This document shows, piece by piece, positions 52,068 through 61,251 of a stretch of 64,000 bases of DNA. A model generated the notes under the pieces. The model had not been told where the DNA came from, made no database searches, and saw nothing but the letters and a program-made list of their open reading frames with translations. Both the position numbers and the translations under genes were made by a program. Each line of letters starts with the position of its first letter. Position 1 is the first letter of the stretch. The DNA is from JAGHKQ01 sp041920565 (GTDB taxonomy: Bacteria > Bacillota > Bacilli > Bacillales > Bacillaceae_G), in NCBI GenBank assembly GCA_041920565.1, contig JBHGXS010000001.1:35626-99625 (forward strand), given 5' to 3'.

Positions 52068-52850
52068 GTGAGTGCACTGGTTGCAGTCAGCATCGTAACA
52101 TACAATAGCAAACATATTTTTAAGGTCCTTGATAACATTAAGCAGGAATTTGGAGATGACAGCCGGTTCCGTTTTGTCATTTTTGATAATAATTCAGAAG
52201 AAGAATATAAGAAGCGTCTGAAAACATACGAAGATTTTGTAGATATTACATTTTATCATGAAAATAATGGATTTGGCTTTGGTCACAATTATAATTTGAT
52301 GCATGCTGATGATAAGTACTTTTTAATATTCAATCCGGATATTATTTTAAAAAAGCAAGACTTATTAAATATGTTGGAAATCTTGGAAAAGGACAGCACC
52401 ATCTCCCTTCTGGTTCCAAAGGTGTTGAACGCGGATAAAACAACACAACATTTAGTGAGAGACCGTGTTTCTGTATTTGACTATGCTTTGCGCTTTATTC
52501 CGTTTGCCTTTGTGAAAAAAATGTTTGACAAAAGATTGGCTTCCTATGAATGTCGGGACTTGCCGGATGATCGCAACGTTGATATTAGAATAGGTTCCGG
52601 TTGCTTTATGCTTATTAGAGGAAAGGATTTCAAAGAAGTTTCCGGTTTTGATGAGCGTTATTTTATGTATTTTGAAGATTATGATTTGTGCTTAAAGCTG
52701 AAGAAACAGGGAAAGAGAATCGTGTATACTCCATTTTCCGCTGTGATTCACTATTATGAAAGAGGAGCTCATAAAAACTCGAAACTGTTCAAAATTTTTA
52801 TGCAATCAATGTATAAATTCTTCAATAAATGGGGCTGGAGATTGTTTTAA
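52068..52850 (+). CDS. GT2 glycosyltransferase
   Basis: This is a 260-residue family 2 glycosyltransferase. GTG 52068 is a better start than GTG 52059 because AAAGGAG lies ten bases before it. The nucleotide-sugar fold begins VAVSIVTYNSKHIFKVL, with FDNNS, a metal-binding region FNPDI, and the acceptor-site YFEDYDLCLKL. It resembles rhamnosyltransferases, which fits the rmlACBD operon nearby. It is the first of a plus-strand run of four polysaccharide genes. Confidence 0.85.
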   Translation: MSALVAVSIVTYNSKHIFKVLDNIKQEFGDDSRFRFVIFDNNSEEEYKKRLKTYEDFVDITFYHENNGFGFGHNYNLMHADDKYFLIFNPDIILKKQDLLNMLEILEKDSTISLLVPKVLNADKTTQHLVRDRVSVFDYALRFIPFAFVKKMFDKRLASYECRDLPDDRNVDIRIGSGCFMLIRGKDFKEVSGFDERYFMYFEDYDLCLKLKKQGKRIVYTPFSAVIHYYERGAHKNSKLFKIFMQSMYKFFNKWGWRLF

Positions 52851-52901
52851 TAGTTGCATTAAAGATTTTGCTTATATTGTTTGTAGGAGTGAAAAAATGC
52901 A

Positions 52902-54236
52902 GTGAATAAGTTTGAAAAATTGCTATTAACGGTCTTTTTTATTGAATTATTTGTAGGCGGAGGCGGGAGGCTCATTGATTTTGGAGTTTTATCCATTCGG
53001 CAAGTATTGTTTCTCCTCGTCTTAATCACTTTTATTTTCCGGATATTGAAGCACAAGAAATTTTTCGATAAGAAAGTAAATACTTTTTTGAATTTTGATA
53101 TAACCACCATAGCTGTATATATGCTGGTCGTCTGGTTCGGATTCAGTTCTCTAGTGGGAATTATGAATGGACATGCTCTTTCTCTTATTGTTACAGATTT
53201 TCTTCGCGTGTCATTTTTTCTATTATATTTCCCTCTTGCTTATTACATTTCAGAGGAACGTTATAAGAAGAGCAAGATTATTGCCATTCTAAAATACTCT
53301 TCTTTATCAGTCGCTGTGTTTACTATCCTAGTATGCTTACTGGGAAAAACAGTATTTAATAATAACTTTGTTGTATTCTATAATTTCATGAATTCTATTA
53401 TGAATGATGATTTATTCTTCAGACCGAGTCATAGTGTTTTTTACAAGGGACATTTCTTTGTTCTAATGGGGCTGTTTATTTCATTGAATGCGCTGTTAAG
53501 CAAGAAGTACTCAAAAATAGATGTTATAAATGTTATCCTTTGTTTCATTTCTGTTATTTGGTCGGAAACAAGAGGATTTCTATTAGCTCTTATGTTTGGA
53601 ATAGCGTTTATTGTATTTGTAGATGTTAAGATGGTTACTGACCGAGTTAAGGGTCTGAAAAATAAGGTTGCTCAGTTGACAAATTCTAAGATAATTGTAA
53701 AGAAGATGTCCATCTCTTTATTAATTATTTTAGCTGTCCCGTTTATGTATAAGTATATGACTATTGAACGCTTTGGTGAAAATGTCGCAATTCAAGAACC
53801 TGCCAAACCGAATCAGAATAAGGGTGAAATTCATGATGTTAGTGTAAATGCCCGTCTGGATTTTATTCTTGCATCGAAGGATCTTGTATTTAAGAGTGTT
53901 CCAGCATTTGCGGTCGGCAGCGGCTATGGGACAGAAATTGCGGGCAGAGTAACCGGTATAGAGATGAGCTTTTTAGATATTTTGGTTGAACAAGGGGTTA
54001 TTGGTTTAGCTTTATGGCTCTATTTGTGCTTTGTAATTTATTATAATTACTACGTTGTATATAAAGCCAAAGGGTCGTTAGAGACGCTGGACGTTTCTTT
54101 ATTAGCATGCACCGCTGCTTTAGCGTTGTTAACCAATATTAATCCTTTTATTAATAATCCGCTGGGAATTGGATTTGTACTAATCATATTGGTAATATCT
54201 AAAAATAAGAAAGAAAGCTTGAAAAGTATAGTATAA
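52902..54236 (+). CDS. Polysaccharide polymerase-like membrane protein
   Basis: This is a 444-residue protein with about ten to twelve hydrophobic helices and a large extracytoplasmic loop near residues 290-330 (VAIQEPAKPNQNKGEIHDVS), with SVNARLDFILASKDLV resembling the catalytic loop of O-antigen ligase/Wzy proteins. It probably polymerises or ligates repeat units. GTG 52902 stands 13 bases after AGGAG, a rather long gap. Its place between glycosyltransferases supports the role; sequence alone is weak, as usual for Wzy. Confidence 0.75.
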   Translation: MNKFEKLLLTVFFIELFVGGGGRLIDFGVLSIRQVLFLLVLITFIFRILKHKKFFDKKVNTFLNFDITTIAVYMLVVWFGFSSLVGIMNGHALSLIVTDFLRVSFFLLYFPLAYYISEERYKKSKIIAILKYSSLSVAVFTILVCLLGKTVFNNNFVVFYNFMNSIMNDDLFFRPSHSVFYKGHFFVLMGLFISLNALLSKKYSKIDVINVILCFISVIWSETRGFLLALMFGIAFIVFVDVKMVTDRVKGLKNKVAQLTNSKIIVKKMSISLLIILAVPFMYKYMTIERFGENVAIQEPAKPNQNKGEIHDVSVNARLDFILASKDLVFKSVPAFAVGSGYGTEIAGRVTGIEMSFLDILVEQGVIGLALWLYLCFVIYYNYYVVYKAKGSLETLDVSLLACTAALALLTNINPFINNPLGIGFVLIILVISKNKKESLKSIV

Positions 54237-54263
54237 TTCCTTGCAGAGTAAGAAGGTAATAAT

Positions 54264-55097
54264 ATGGAAGCTACAATCGTAATGGTGTTGTACAAGCAAA
54301 AGCTTGAGCATTCCCGAACATTTCAAAGTTTGCAAAAAACTCTTTTTACAAGTGCTTGGCTGCAAGATAAATATCAAATGGTTGTATATGACAACAGCCC
54401 GGAGCCGCAGAATATTCCGAAAGAGTACATTGATTTACTCGTGTATAAGCATGATGCACGAAACTTGGGAATAGCCGAGGCTTACAATTATGCTTGGCAA
54501 ATCGCAAAGGAAAATAACAGTCAGTGGCTGTTGCTGCTCGATCATGATACAGAGCTTACACAATCTTATATTGATGCGATGTTTTCTTTGCAAGACGTTG
54601 ATACAGACCAAATTGCAGCGGTTGTGCCAAAAGTCGTATGCAACGAGGTAATGATTTCCCCTGTTTTCAGCAGAACGTTATACCCTTTGAAAGATAAGAG
54701 ACCGGAAACAGGAATTCAGAATCAGCCTATTATGGCTATCAATTCCGGTTCTGCAATAAATATGAAGTTTTTAAATCGAATCGGCGGATTTAATAAGGAA
54801 TTTCCGCTGGATTTCTTGGATCACTGGGTCTTTTACAAAATTTACAAAGAAGGGTATAAGACCTATGTGATGGATGTTACTCTGGAACATGAATTATCGG
54901 TGATGAATTATGATACAGTTTCACTGCAGAGGTACAAAAGCATATTAGGATCTGAAATACACTTTTATAAAAATTACAAGAATGACTTGCTTCCGCAGTA
55001 TAAAAAGCAGCTGTTTTTGCGAACCGTAAAGCAGCTTCTCACTGTAAAAAATAAAAAGATTGCTTTTCACACATTACGTCGATTGCTGACGGTATAG
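54264..55097 (+). CDS. GT2 glycosyltransferase (rhamnosyltransferase-like)
   Basis: This 277-residue GT2 protein starts MEATIVMVLYKQKLEHSRTF and carries VVYDNSP, NLGIAEAYNYAW and the metal-binding LLDHDTELT. GGFNKEFPLDFLDHWVFYKI holds the likely catalytic base. It follows the polymerase gene by 27 bases with AGAAGG before the start. Rhamnosyltransferase identity is inferred from general resemblance and the nearby dTDP-rhamnose genes. Confidence 0.82.
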   Translation: MEATIVMVLYKQKLEHSRTFQSLQKTLFTSAWLQDKYQMVVYDNSPEPQNIPKEYIDLLVYKHDARNLGIAEAYNYAWQIAKENNSQWLLLLDHDTELTQSYIDAMFSLQDVDTDQIAAVVPKVVCNEVMISPVFSRTLYPLKDKRPETGIQNQPIMAINSGSAINMKFLNRIGGFNKEFPLDFLDHWVFYKIYKEGYKTYVMDVTLEHELSVMNYDTVSLQRYKSILGSEIHFYKNYKNDLLPQYKKQLFLRTVKQLLTVKNKKIAFHTLRRLLTV

Positions 55098-55112
55098 AAA
55101 GGATTTTAACAA

Positions 55113-55820
55113 ATGATATCAGTATGCATAGCCACGTATAATGGGGCTGATTTTATCATTCGTCAACTGGAATCTGTATTGAAACAAATAGGAAGCGATG
55201 ATCAAGTTGTAATTATAGATGATTGCTCTAAGGATAATACAGTGCAGATTATTAAGGACACGTACGGAGATAGAATAGAGGTACACGTAAATGAACAGAA
55301 CTCGGGAGCTATAAAGAGCTTCGAGAGAGCTATATCAAAAGCAACGGGTGATATCATTTTCTTATGCGACCAAGATGATATTTGGCTGGAAAATAAGGTG
55401 CAAACAGTTCTTTCAACATTCGAACAGACAGATGCAGCACTGGTAGTGCATGATGCTTATGTTACGGATGGTGAAGGAAACATCTTAAATACATCTTGGA
55501 ATGAATACAATAATAATCGTGAACAAGGGATTATCGGAAATATTATCAAGAACGGGTTTACAGGTGCTTGTATGGCGTTCAAAAGAGATCTGGTGAAAAA
55601 AATTATTCCGTTCCCTCCAAACATCGAAATGCATGACCAATGGATTGCTTTAGTTTGTATGATGGAGAAAAAGAAAATCGTTTATTTAAAAGAGCCTTTG
55701 ATGAAATACGTAAGACATGGCGGAAACGTCACAGGCATGAGAAAGCGCTCAATAGGCGAAAAGTTAAAAGGAAGAATAGGTACAGTTCGGGAAATCCTTC
55801 GCTATAAAATGACGAACTGA
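55113..55820 (+). CDS. GT2 glycosyltransferase
   Basis: This 235-residue GT2 enzyme has ISVCIATYNGADFIIRQLES, IIDDCSKDNTV, and LCDQDDIWL as the DXD-type metal site, with MHDQWIAL further on. The same pattern (CDQDDFW, MHDAWF) occurs in the GT2 at 59.5-60.4 kb, so the two are related. It lies 15 bases after the previous gene and ends the run; the rml genes have a separate promoter. Confidence 0.85.
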   Translation: MISVCIATYNGADFIIRQLESVLKQIGSDDQVVIIDDCSKDNTVQIIKDTYGDRIEVHVNEQNSGAIKSFERAISKATGDIIFLCDQDDIWLENKVQTVLSTFEQTDAALVVHDAYVTDGEGNILNTSWNEYNNNREQGIIGNIIKNGFTGACMAFKRDLVKKIIPFPPNIEMHDQWIALVCMMEKKKIVYLKEPLMKYVRHGGNVTGMRKRSIGEKLKGRIGTVREILRYKMTN

Positions 55821-55864
55821 AAGTTAAGATATTATTACTAAATGGTTACAATATAGCATATACG

Positions 55865-56065
55865 TTGTTCATTTTTGTAGATTTTCATTATAATGTGAAT
55901 AGCAGCGTATAAAGCGCTGCTATTTATATGGCATTTCTTTGTCGAGTGCTGCCATGATTTGTTAGAAAATGAAACTTTCTTCAACGGGGGTTGCCGCGTG
56001 CTGAAAGTGAGTGAAACGAATCTGATTGTAAGCGATGTTCATGAGCATTGCCGACAATCAGAATC
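55865..56065 (+). promoter_or_regulatory. rml operon promoter and structured leader
   Basis: TTGTTC (55865-55870) and TATAAT (55889-55894) are 18 bases apart. Almost at the expected start of the RNA is a perfect stem AATAGCAGCG/CGCTGCTATT (55898-55924). Further down GAATCTGATTGT/ACAATCAGAATC (56018-56065, one mismatch) encloses GCGATG/CATTGC. The leader is about 200 bases with two strong hairpins and no ORF. Confidence 0.65.
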
Positions 56066-56098
56066 GATAAATTGAATTACAAGGAGATGGAACGTAAC

Positions 56099-56971
56099 AT
56101 GAAAGGAATCATCTTAGCCGGGGGAAGCGGTACACGTCTGTATCCGCTGACAAAAGTAGTGTCTAAACAGTTATTGCCTGTATATGATAAGCCGATGATT
56201 TATTATCCGCTTTCTGTATTAATGCTGGCGGGCATTAAAGAGATTCTTATTATTTCTACACCGCAAGACATTGGACGATTCGAACAAATTTTAGGAGACG
56301 GGTCAGATTTAGGAATCCACCTTACATATGCGGTGCAGCCTCATCCGGGCGGACTGGCGCAGGCCTTTCTGATTGGTGAAGAGTTCATCGGGGACGATAG
56401 TGTTGCGTTAGTTCTCGGAGATAATATTTTCTATGGTCACGGATTAACAGACTTGTTGCGTAAAGCTGCTGCGCGTAAAGAAGGTGCTACAGTATTCGGT
56501 TATTATGTAAACGACCCGGAACGCTTCGGGGTTGTTGAATTTGATGAAGAAGGAAAAGCGGTTTCCATCGAAGAAAAGCCGGAAGTTCCAAAATCAAATT
56601 ATGCTGTAACAGGACTATACTTTTATGATAACCGTGTCGTAGAGATTGCAAAAAATATTAAGCCATCTGCGCGCGGTGAACTGGAAATTACAGATATCAA
56701 CCAAAAGTATCTAGAGATGGGTGCATTGAATGTTGAGCTTCTTGGCCGCGGCTACGCATGGCTCGATACAGGTACACATGAATCTTTATTGGAAGCATCT
56801 CAATTCATTGAAACAATCGAAAAGCGTCAAACATTAAAAATTGCATGCTTAGAAGAAATCGCTTTTAAGATGGGCTACATTTCAAAAGAAAAATTATTAG
56901 AGCTTGCTGAACCGTTGAAGAAAAACCAATACGGCCAATATTTACTGAAAATCGCCAACCAAGCGAAGTAA
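56099..56971 (+). CDS. rmlA: Glucose-1-phosphate thymidylyltransferase
   Basis: This enzyme makes dTDP-glucose from glucose-1-phosphate and dTTP, the first step to dTDP-L-rhamnose. The start at 56099 (MKGIILAGGSGTRLYPLTK) follows AAGGAG by 12 bases; ATG 56087 touches that site. The 290-residue length, LVLGDNIFYGHG, and WLDTGTHESLLEAS are typical. It heads rmlA-C-B-D, the gene order of the B. cereus group operon that supplies rhamnose for exosporium glycoproteins. Confidence 0.95.
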   Translation: MKGIILAGGSGTRLYPLTKVVSKQLLPVYDKPMIYYPLSVLMLAGIKEILIISTPQDIGRFEQILGDGSDLGIHLTYAVQPHPGGLAQAFLIGEEFIGDDSVALVLGDNIFYGHGLTDLLRKAAARKEGATVFGYYVNDPERFGVVEFDEEGKAVSIEEKPEVPKSNYAVTGLYFYDNRVVEIAKNIKPSARGELEITDINQKYLEMGALNVELLGRGYAWLDTGTHESLLEASQFIETIEKRQTLKIACLEEIAFKMGYISKEKLLELAEPLKKNQYGQYLLKIANQAK

Positions 56972-56992
56972 GCCGATTTTGAGGTGAAAACA

Positions 56993-57550
56993 ATGAACAT
57001 AATGAAAACAAAGATTGAGGATGTAGTCATTTTGGAGCCGAAAGTGTTCGGTGACCATCGTGGATACTTTATGGAAAGCTATAACAAAGAAATATTTGAA
57101 ACATTAGGATTAAGATATGAATTTATCCAAGACAATCAATCATTATCTGTACCTGTAGGAACATTACGCGGATTACACTTTCAGTTAAATCCGAAAGCAC
57201 AAACGAAAGTGGTTCGTTGTATTACAGGCGCAATCTATGATGTAGCCGTAGATATTCGCAAAGGCTCTCCAACCTATGGGCAATGGGTAGGTGTGATTTT
57301 AAGCGAACACAACAAGCGTCAGTTGGTAGTACCAAAAGGATTTGCCCATGGTTTTTGTACATTAGTTCCAAATACGACTGTGGCATATAAAGTGGATGAG
57401 TATTATTCTCCAGAGCATGATGCAGGTATTCTTTGGAATGACCCGGCATTGGGTATTGACTGGCCGACAACAAATCCGATTCTTTCAGAAAAAGATACAA
57501 AGCATCCGGTTTTAGCAGAAGCTGAACTGAATTTCGTATACGAGAAATAG
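56993..57550 (+). CDS. rmlC: dTDP-4-dehydrorhamnose 3,5-epimerase
   Basis: This is a cupin-fold epimerase, the third step in the pathway. ATG 56993 (MNIMKTKIEDVV) follows GAGGTG by six bases; the in-frame GTG at 56984 is part of that site. The catalytic His is in TLRGLHFQ, with FAHGFCTL and the substrate Tyr in VDEYYSPEHD. The length of 185 residues is normal. It lies 21 bases after rmlA. Confidence 0.95.
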   Translation: MNIMKTKIEDVVILEPKVFGDHRGYFMESYNKEIFETLGLRYEFIQDNQSLSVPVGTLRGLHFQLNPKAQTKVVRCITGAIYDVAVDIRKGSPTYGQWVGVILSEHNKRQLVVPKGFAHGFCTLVPNTTVAYKVDEYYSPEHDAGILWNDPALGIDWPTTNPILSEKDTKHPVLAEAELNFVYEK

Positions 57551-57560
57551 GAGGTACAAC

Positions 57561-58583
57561 ATGAAACTATTAGTAACAGGCGGTGCCGGTTTTATCGGAA
57601 GCAACTTCGTGCGCTATATGGTAAAAAAATATCCGGAATATCATATCGTGAACTTAGATTTATTAACATATGCAGGAAACTTAGAAAACTTGAAAGAAAT
57701 TGAAAACGCACCGAATTACACGTTTGTAAAAGGTGACATCGCGGACCGTGAGTTTATTAACAACTTGTTTGAAGAGCAAAAGTTTGATTATGTGTTAAAC
57801 TTCGCTGCAGAATCTCACGTAGACAGAAGTATTACAAACCCTGATATTTTCGTACGAACAAACATTCAAGGAACACAAGTATTATTGGATGCTGCAAAGA
57901 ACTTTCATGTGAAGAAATACTTGCAAGTTTCTACAGATGAAGTATATGGTACGCTAGGTGAAACAGGCTACTTTACGGAAGAAACACCGTTAGCGCCAAA
58001 CAGCCCATACAGCGCAAGTAAAGCGGGAGCAGACCTTTTAGTGCGTGCCTATCACGAAACATTCGGTTTACCGGTAAACATTACGCGCTGCTCTAACAAC
58101 TACGGACCGTTCCACTTCCCGGAAAAATTAATTCCGTTAATGATTATCAATGCATTAAACGACAAGCCGCTTCCGGTTTACGGAGACGGATTAAACGTGC
58201 GTGACTGGTTACATGTAGAGGATCATTGCCAAGCAATCGATTTAGTGCTTCATAAAGGCCGCAACGGTGAAGTATATAACGTGGGCGGAAACAACGAACG
58301 TACAAACATTGAAATTGTAAAAACGATCTTGAAGCATTTAGGTAAGCCGGAATCTCTGATCAAGTTTGTGGCGGACCGTCCGGGTCATGACCGCCGTTAT
58401 GCGATTGATGCAACAAAGCTTCGCACGGAGTTAGGCTGGCAGCCAAAGTACACATTTGATACAGGAATCGAACAAACAATCAAGTGGTACTTAGAAAACA
58501 GAGACTGGTGGGAAAATATTATTTCTGGTGAATACCAAGAGTACTTTGCAAAACAATACGGCAACAGATTAGAGGTAGAGTAA
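57561..58583 (+). CDS. rmlB: dTDP-glucose 4,6-dehydratase
   Basis: This extended SDR performs the second step, dTDP-glucose to the 4-keto-6-deoxy sugar. The NAD motif GGAGFIGSNFV, STDEVYGTLG with the Thr-Asp-Glu catalytic triad part, and YSASKAGADLLV (Tyr-x-x-x-Lys) are intact over 340 residues. The start follows AGGAGGTACAAC. Its last base overlaps rmlD (TAATG), so the two are translationally coupled. Confidence 0.96.
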   Translation: MKLLVTGGAGFIGSNFVRYMVKKYPEYHIVNLDLLTYAGNLENLKEIENAPNYTFVKGDIADREFINNLFEEQKFDYVLNFAAESHVDRSITNPDIFVRTNIQGTQVLLDAAKNFHVKKYLQVSTDEVYGTLGETGYFTEETPLAPNSPYSASKAGADLLVRAYHETFGLPVNITRCSNNYGPFHFPEKLIPLMIINALNDKPLPVYGDGLNVRDWLHVEDHCQAIDLVLHKGRNGEVYNVGGNNERTNIEIVKTILKHLGKPESLIKFVADRPGHDRRYAIDATKLRTELGWQPKYTFDTGIEQTIKWYLENRDWWENIISGEYQEYFAKQYGNRLEVE

Positions 58584-59428
58584 TGAAAGTCGTTGTAACG
58601 GGAGCGAAAGGACAGCTTGGACAAGATGTTCTGAAGCAGTTGGCAAAAGGGGATTTTGAAGTTTATCCTGTTGATCGTCAACAATTGGATATTACAGATG
58701 AGCAAGCCGTTGCGTCTTATATGGAAAGAGTTCAGCCGGACGTAATCCTTCACTGCGCAGCTTATACAAATGTTGATGGTGCTGAAACAGATAGAGATAC
58801 AGCCTACAAAGTAAACGGATTGGGCACAAAATATCTGGCACAGGCTGCAGGCAAATACGATGCAAAAATGCTGTATATCAGTACGGATTATGTGTTTGAC
58901 GGAACTGCTTCAAAACCGTATGAAGTTGATGAACCGACTAAACCTCTTGGTGTATACGGCGAAACGAAGCTGGCGGGTGAACAATTTGTACAAGAATATG
59001 TAAATAAATTTTTCATTGTACGTACAGCTTGGGTATTTGGTATCTATGGAAACAACTTCGTGAAAACGATGATGCGCCTTGGTGAGGAACGCGGCGAAGT
59101 TGGTGTTGTCCATGATCAAGTTGGCTCTCCAACATACACTGTAGATTTAGCCCGTTTTATGATAGAGCTTATGCAATCGGAGAAATACGGCATATACCAT
59201 GCGACAAACGAAGGAGTATGTTCGTGGTATGAATTTGCGGTAGAGATCTTTAAGCAAGCAGGTATGGATGTAAAAGTAAATCCATTAACAACGGAAGAAT
59301 TTCCGCGTCCTGCTGCACGTCCAAAATATTCTGTGTTAAGCAAAAAGAAAATTGCTGAACAAGGCTTCACGCCTTTCAGAGATTGGAAAGAAGCATTGGC
59401 GGCTTATTTAAAAGAAGTAAAGCAATAA
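58583..59428 (+). CDS. rmlD: dTDP-4-dehydrorhamnose reductase
   Basis: This enzyme reduces the final intermediate to dTDP-L-rhamnose. The cofactor motif TGAKGQLGQDV, LHCAAYTNVDGAE, STDYVFDG and YGETKLAGE (Tyr-x-x-x-Lys) are present in 281 residues. It is the last gene of rmlACBD, followed at once by a strong terminator. Confidence 0.96.
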   Translation: MKVVVTGAKGQLGQDVLKQLAKGDFEVYPVDRQQLDITDEQAVASYMERVQPDVILHCAAYTNVDGAETDRDTAYKVNGLGTKYLAQAAGKYDAKMLYISTDYVFDGTASKPYEVDEPTKPLGVYGETKLAGEQFVQEYVNKFFIVRTAWVFGIYGNNFVKTMMRLGEERGEVGVVHDQVGSPTYTVDLARFMIELMQSEKYGIYHATNEGVCSWYEFAVEIFKQAGMDVKVNPLTTEEFPRPAARPKYSVLSKKKIAEQGFTPFRDWKEALAAYLKEVKQ

Positions 59429-59430
59429 AT

Positions 59431-59465
59431 AAAAAAGAACTGATACGAGTTATCAGTTCTTTTTT
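59431..59465. terminator. rmlACBD terminator
   Basis: AAAAAAGAACTGATA pairs with TATCAGTTCTTTTTT around CGAGT. It also serves the convergent glycosyltransferase gene. Confidence 0.92.
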
Positions 59466-59492
59466 ATTAGGCGTAATATAAATAGCTGTACA

Positions 59493-60410
59493 TCAATAAC
59501 TGTTCAATACATAAAGAATTTTAAAAATCAGCGTATCTCTGCCTTTTTGTCGATATAAAGGCGTGTTGACAGCATATACGATTCTGCTTAACAAGGATTG
59601 CCTTTTATATAAGAAGTCATGAATTAGTTTCTTTTGCTCATCATTTAACTCATCTTTGAATAGTTGATAAAACTCCTCTGTTTGTACAGTATAAGGTTTT
59701 TTATCTCCATTTTTCTTAAAGGTTTTATATCGAATTAAAGCACTTTTTAACTTATTGTCTGCCATTCCCAAAGTATTGGAAGAGTGTTGTCTGTATAACA
59801 GATGAGATTGTTCGTCATAAATCACCTTTCCAAACGCTGTTCCTAACAAGTAAAACCAGGCATCATGCATTGTCACTTTTTTTGTATCAGGGACATGGGA
59901 CTTAAATAATTGCAGCATTGTTTTATTAAAGACAATTGTACAGCCGGTTGCAATGTTTTGAATCAATGCATTTTCTAATGTTGCTCCCTGAGGAGGGATT
60001 TGGGAATGCTTTAAAAATTGCAGCTTCTCATCTACAATGTCTAAACGAGAAAAATATAAAAGAGGAACCGACGGATTTTCTTTTTCCAGCAAGCTTACGG
60101 CTCTTGATACTTTAGATTGTTTCCAAAAATCATCTTGGTCACAAAATGCGAAATAATCTGCTTCACCAGATGCATTCAACACTAATTCGAAAAAGCTGGA
60201 AATAACACCTTTATTGACACCTTTAATTACTTTGATATTTGGATATTGAGCACTATATTTTTCTAATATGGATACAGTATTATCTGTGGAGCCGTCGTCT
60301 CGAATTAAGATTTCCAAGTTTTTATGATCCTGTTGGATTAAACTCTCAATTTGCTGTTCCACATATTTTTCTCCGTTATATGTGGACATCAAAATCTGTA
60401 CCTTCTTCAC
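59493..60410 (-). CDS. GT2 glycosyltransferase
   Basis: This 305-residue GT2 enzyme reads KVQILMSTYNGEKYVEQQIES, IRDDGSTDNT, FCDQDDFW (metal site), and MHDAWFYLL. It is close in motif to the GT2 at 55.1 kb. It is transcribed towards rmlACBD and ends the polysaccharide locus. Rhamnosyltransferase activity is possible given the neighbours. Confidence 0.87.
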   Translation of the reverse strand: MKKVQILMSTYNGEKYVEQQIESLIQQDHKNLEILIRDDGSTDNTVSILEKYSAQYPNIKVIKGVNKGVISSFFELVLNASGEADYFAFCDQDDFWKQSKVSRAVSLLEKENPSVPLLYFSRLDIVDEKLQFLKHSQIPPQGATLENALIQNIATGCTIVFNKTMLQLFKSHVPDTKKVTMHDAWFYLLGTAFGKVIYDEQSHLLYRQHSSNTLGMADNKLKSALIRYKTFKKNGDKKPYTVQTEEFYQLFKDELNDEQKKLIHDFLYKRQSLLSRIVYAVNTPLYRQKGRDTLIFKILYVLNSY

Positions 60411-60823
60411 CTTTATCTACTCCTATCACTTTTTTGCTCTAAAGATGTGCAGTTTGCAATCTGTTTTAATATTTAAGTTATCATCATGAAAAAATATAAA
60501 AGACTCATGGAATTACAGCATCATTACCATTAACAGAAATTACCGATTTATTGCAAAAATAAATCGGTATAAATAGTGTTTAGCCAAATAATGCCCTAAT
60601 TTTATAATTATACTTAACAAATAAATGACTCGGCAACTTATTATAACAAATAAAGAAGACTCTATCCAAAAGCGCAGAATCATCTGTACAATCAAAAGTA
60701 ATATCCTGTCGCTTTAGACTAAATTGTACAAAAGGAAATTCTGTATATGAACTAATCGTGTACCTTACTAATAAATGTTTTACATAAAAAAGAACCATCC
60801 GCTTATATTTTGGATGGTTCTAA
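60411..60823. other. 400-base AT-rich gap with a perfect palindrome and a minus-strand terminator
   Basis: TACCGATTTATT-GCAAA-AATAAATCGGTA (60541-60569) is a perfect 12-bp inverted repeat without a T-run, so more likely a binding site than a terminator. At 60785-60820 GAACCATCC/GGATGGTTC followed on the minus strand by TTTTTTATG is a rho-independent terminator whose upstream minus-strand gene no longer exists. A 72-codon minus-strand frame between them starts inside the terminator and is not convincing. Confidence 0.5.
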
Positions 60824-61247
60824 ATGACCTGTGTGAATAAAGCGGACAATCGTTTCATCGCAGTTGATTATGGCGTATCTTTATTGATTAGAGGAATATT
60901 AGAGGGGAAAAAGTATTACAGCAATGAAGCCATCATGAAGCAATTCAAGCGAAATCCTTTCTATCATGCAGGAGATACGAAGATGTTCGTTGAAAAATTG
61001 AGGGAAATTACATTTGAAGATGTTGTTGCTCTTGTCAGCCCAATACCTGATGAATGGTTAGGAACTCAAGGGAGTTCGATAAAGAAAAAGCTGATAGAAG
61101 GATTATATACAGCTCTTCATGCCCCCCCAACCCTACATAGATATGATGCTTAAACTCCCAACGGTTTCAATTGAAGATGAGGCACAACGAAGAAAGCAAA
61201 TTGAACAAAACAGAAAAGCATTTGAACAAAAACATATGAGGAGATAA
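60824..61247 (+). pseudogene. HipA-like kinase C-terminal fragment with frameshift
   Basis: The frame starts MTCVNKADNRFIAVDYGVSL and includes FVEKLREITFEDVVALVSPI PDEWLG-type sequence resembling the end of HipA-like kinases; this family call is tentative. In a run of seven C near 61124 the frame shifts; with six C it continues PQPYIDMMLKLPTVSIEDEA to FEQKHMRR and a stop at 61245-61247. The N-terminal kinase core is missing, so it is a truncated remnant. Its end is 4 bases before the next ATG and carries that gene's ribosome binding site. Confidence 0.6.
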
Positions 61248-61251
61248 GGAA

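Noticed and set aside
60580..60798. 72-codon minus-strand frame in the 60.6 kb gap
   Set aside because: Its start lies inside a minus-strand terminator hairpin and there is no ribosome binding site.
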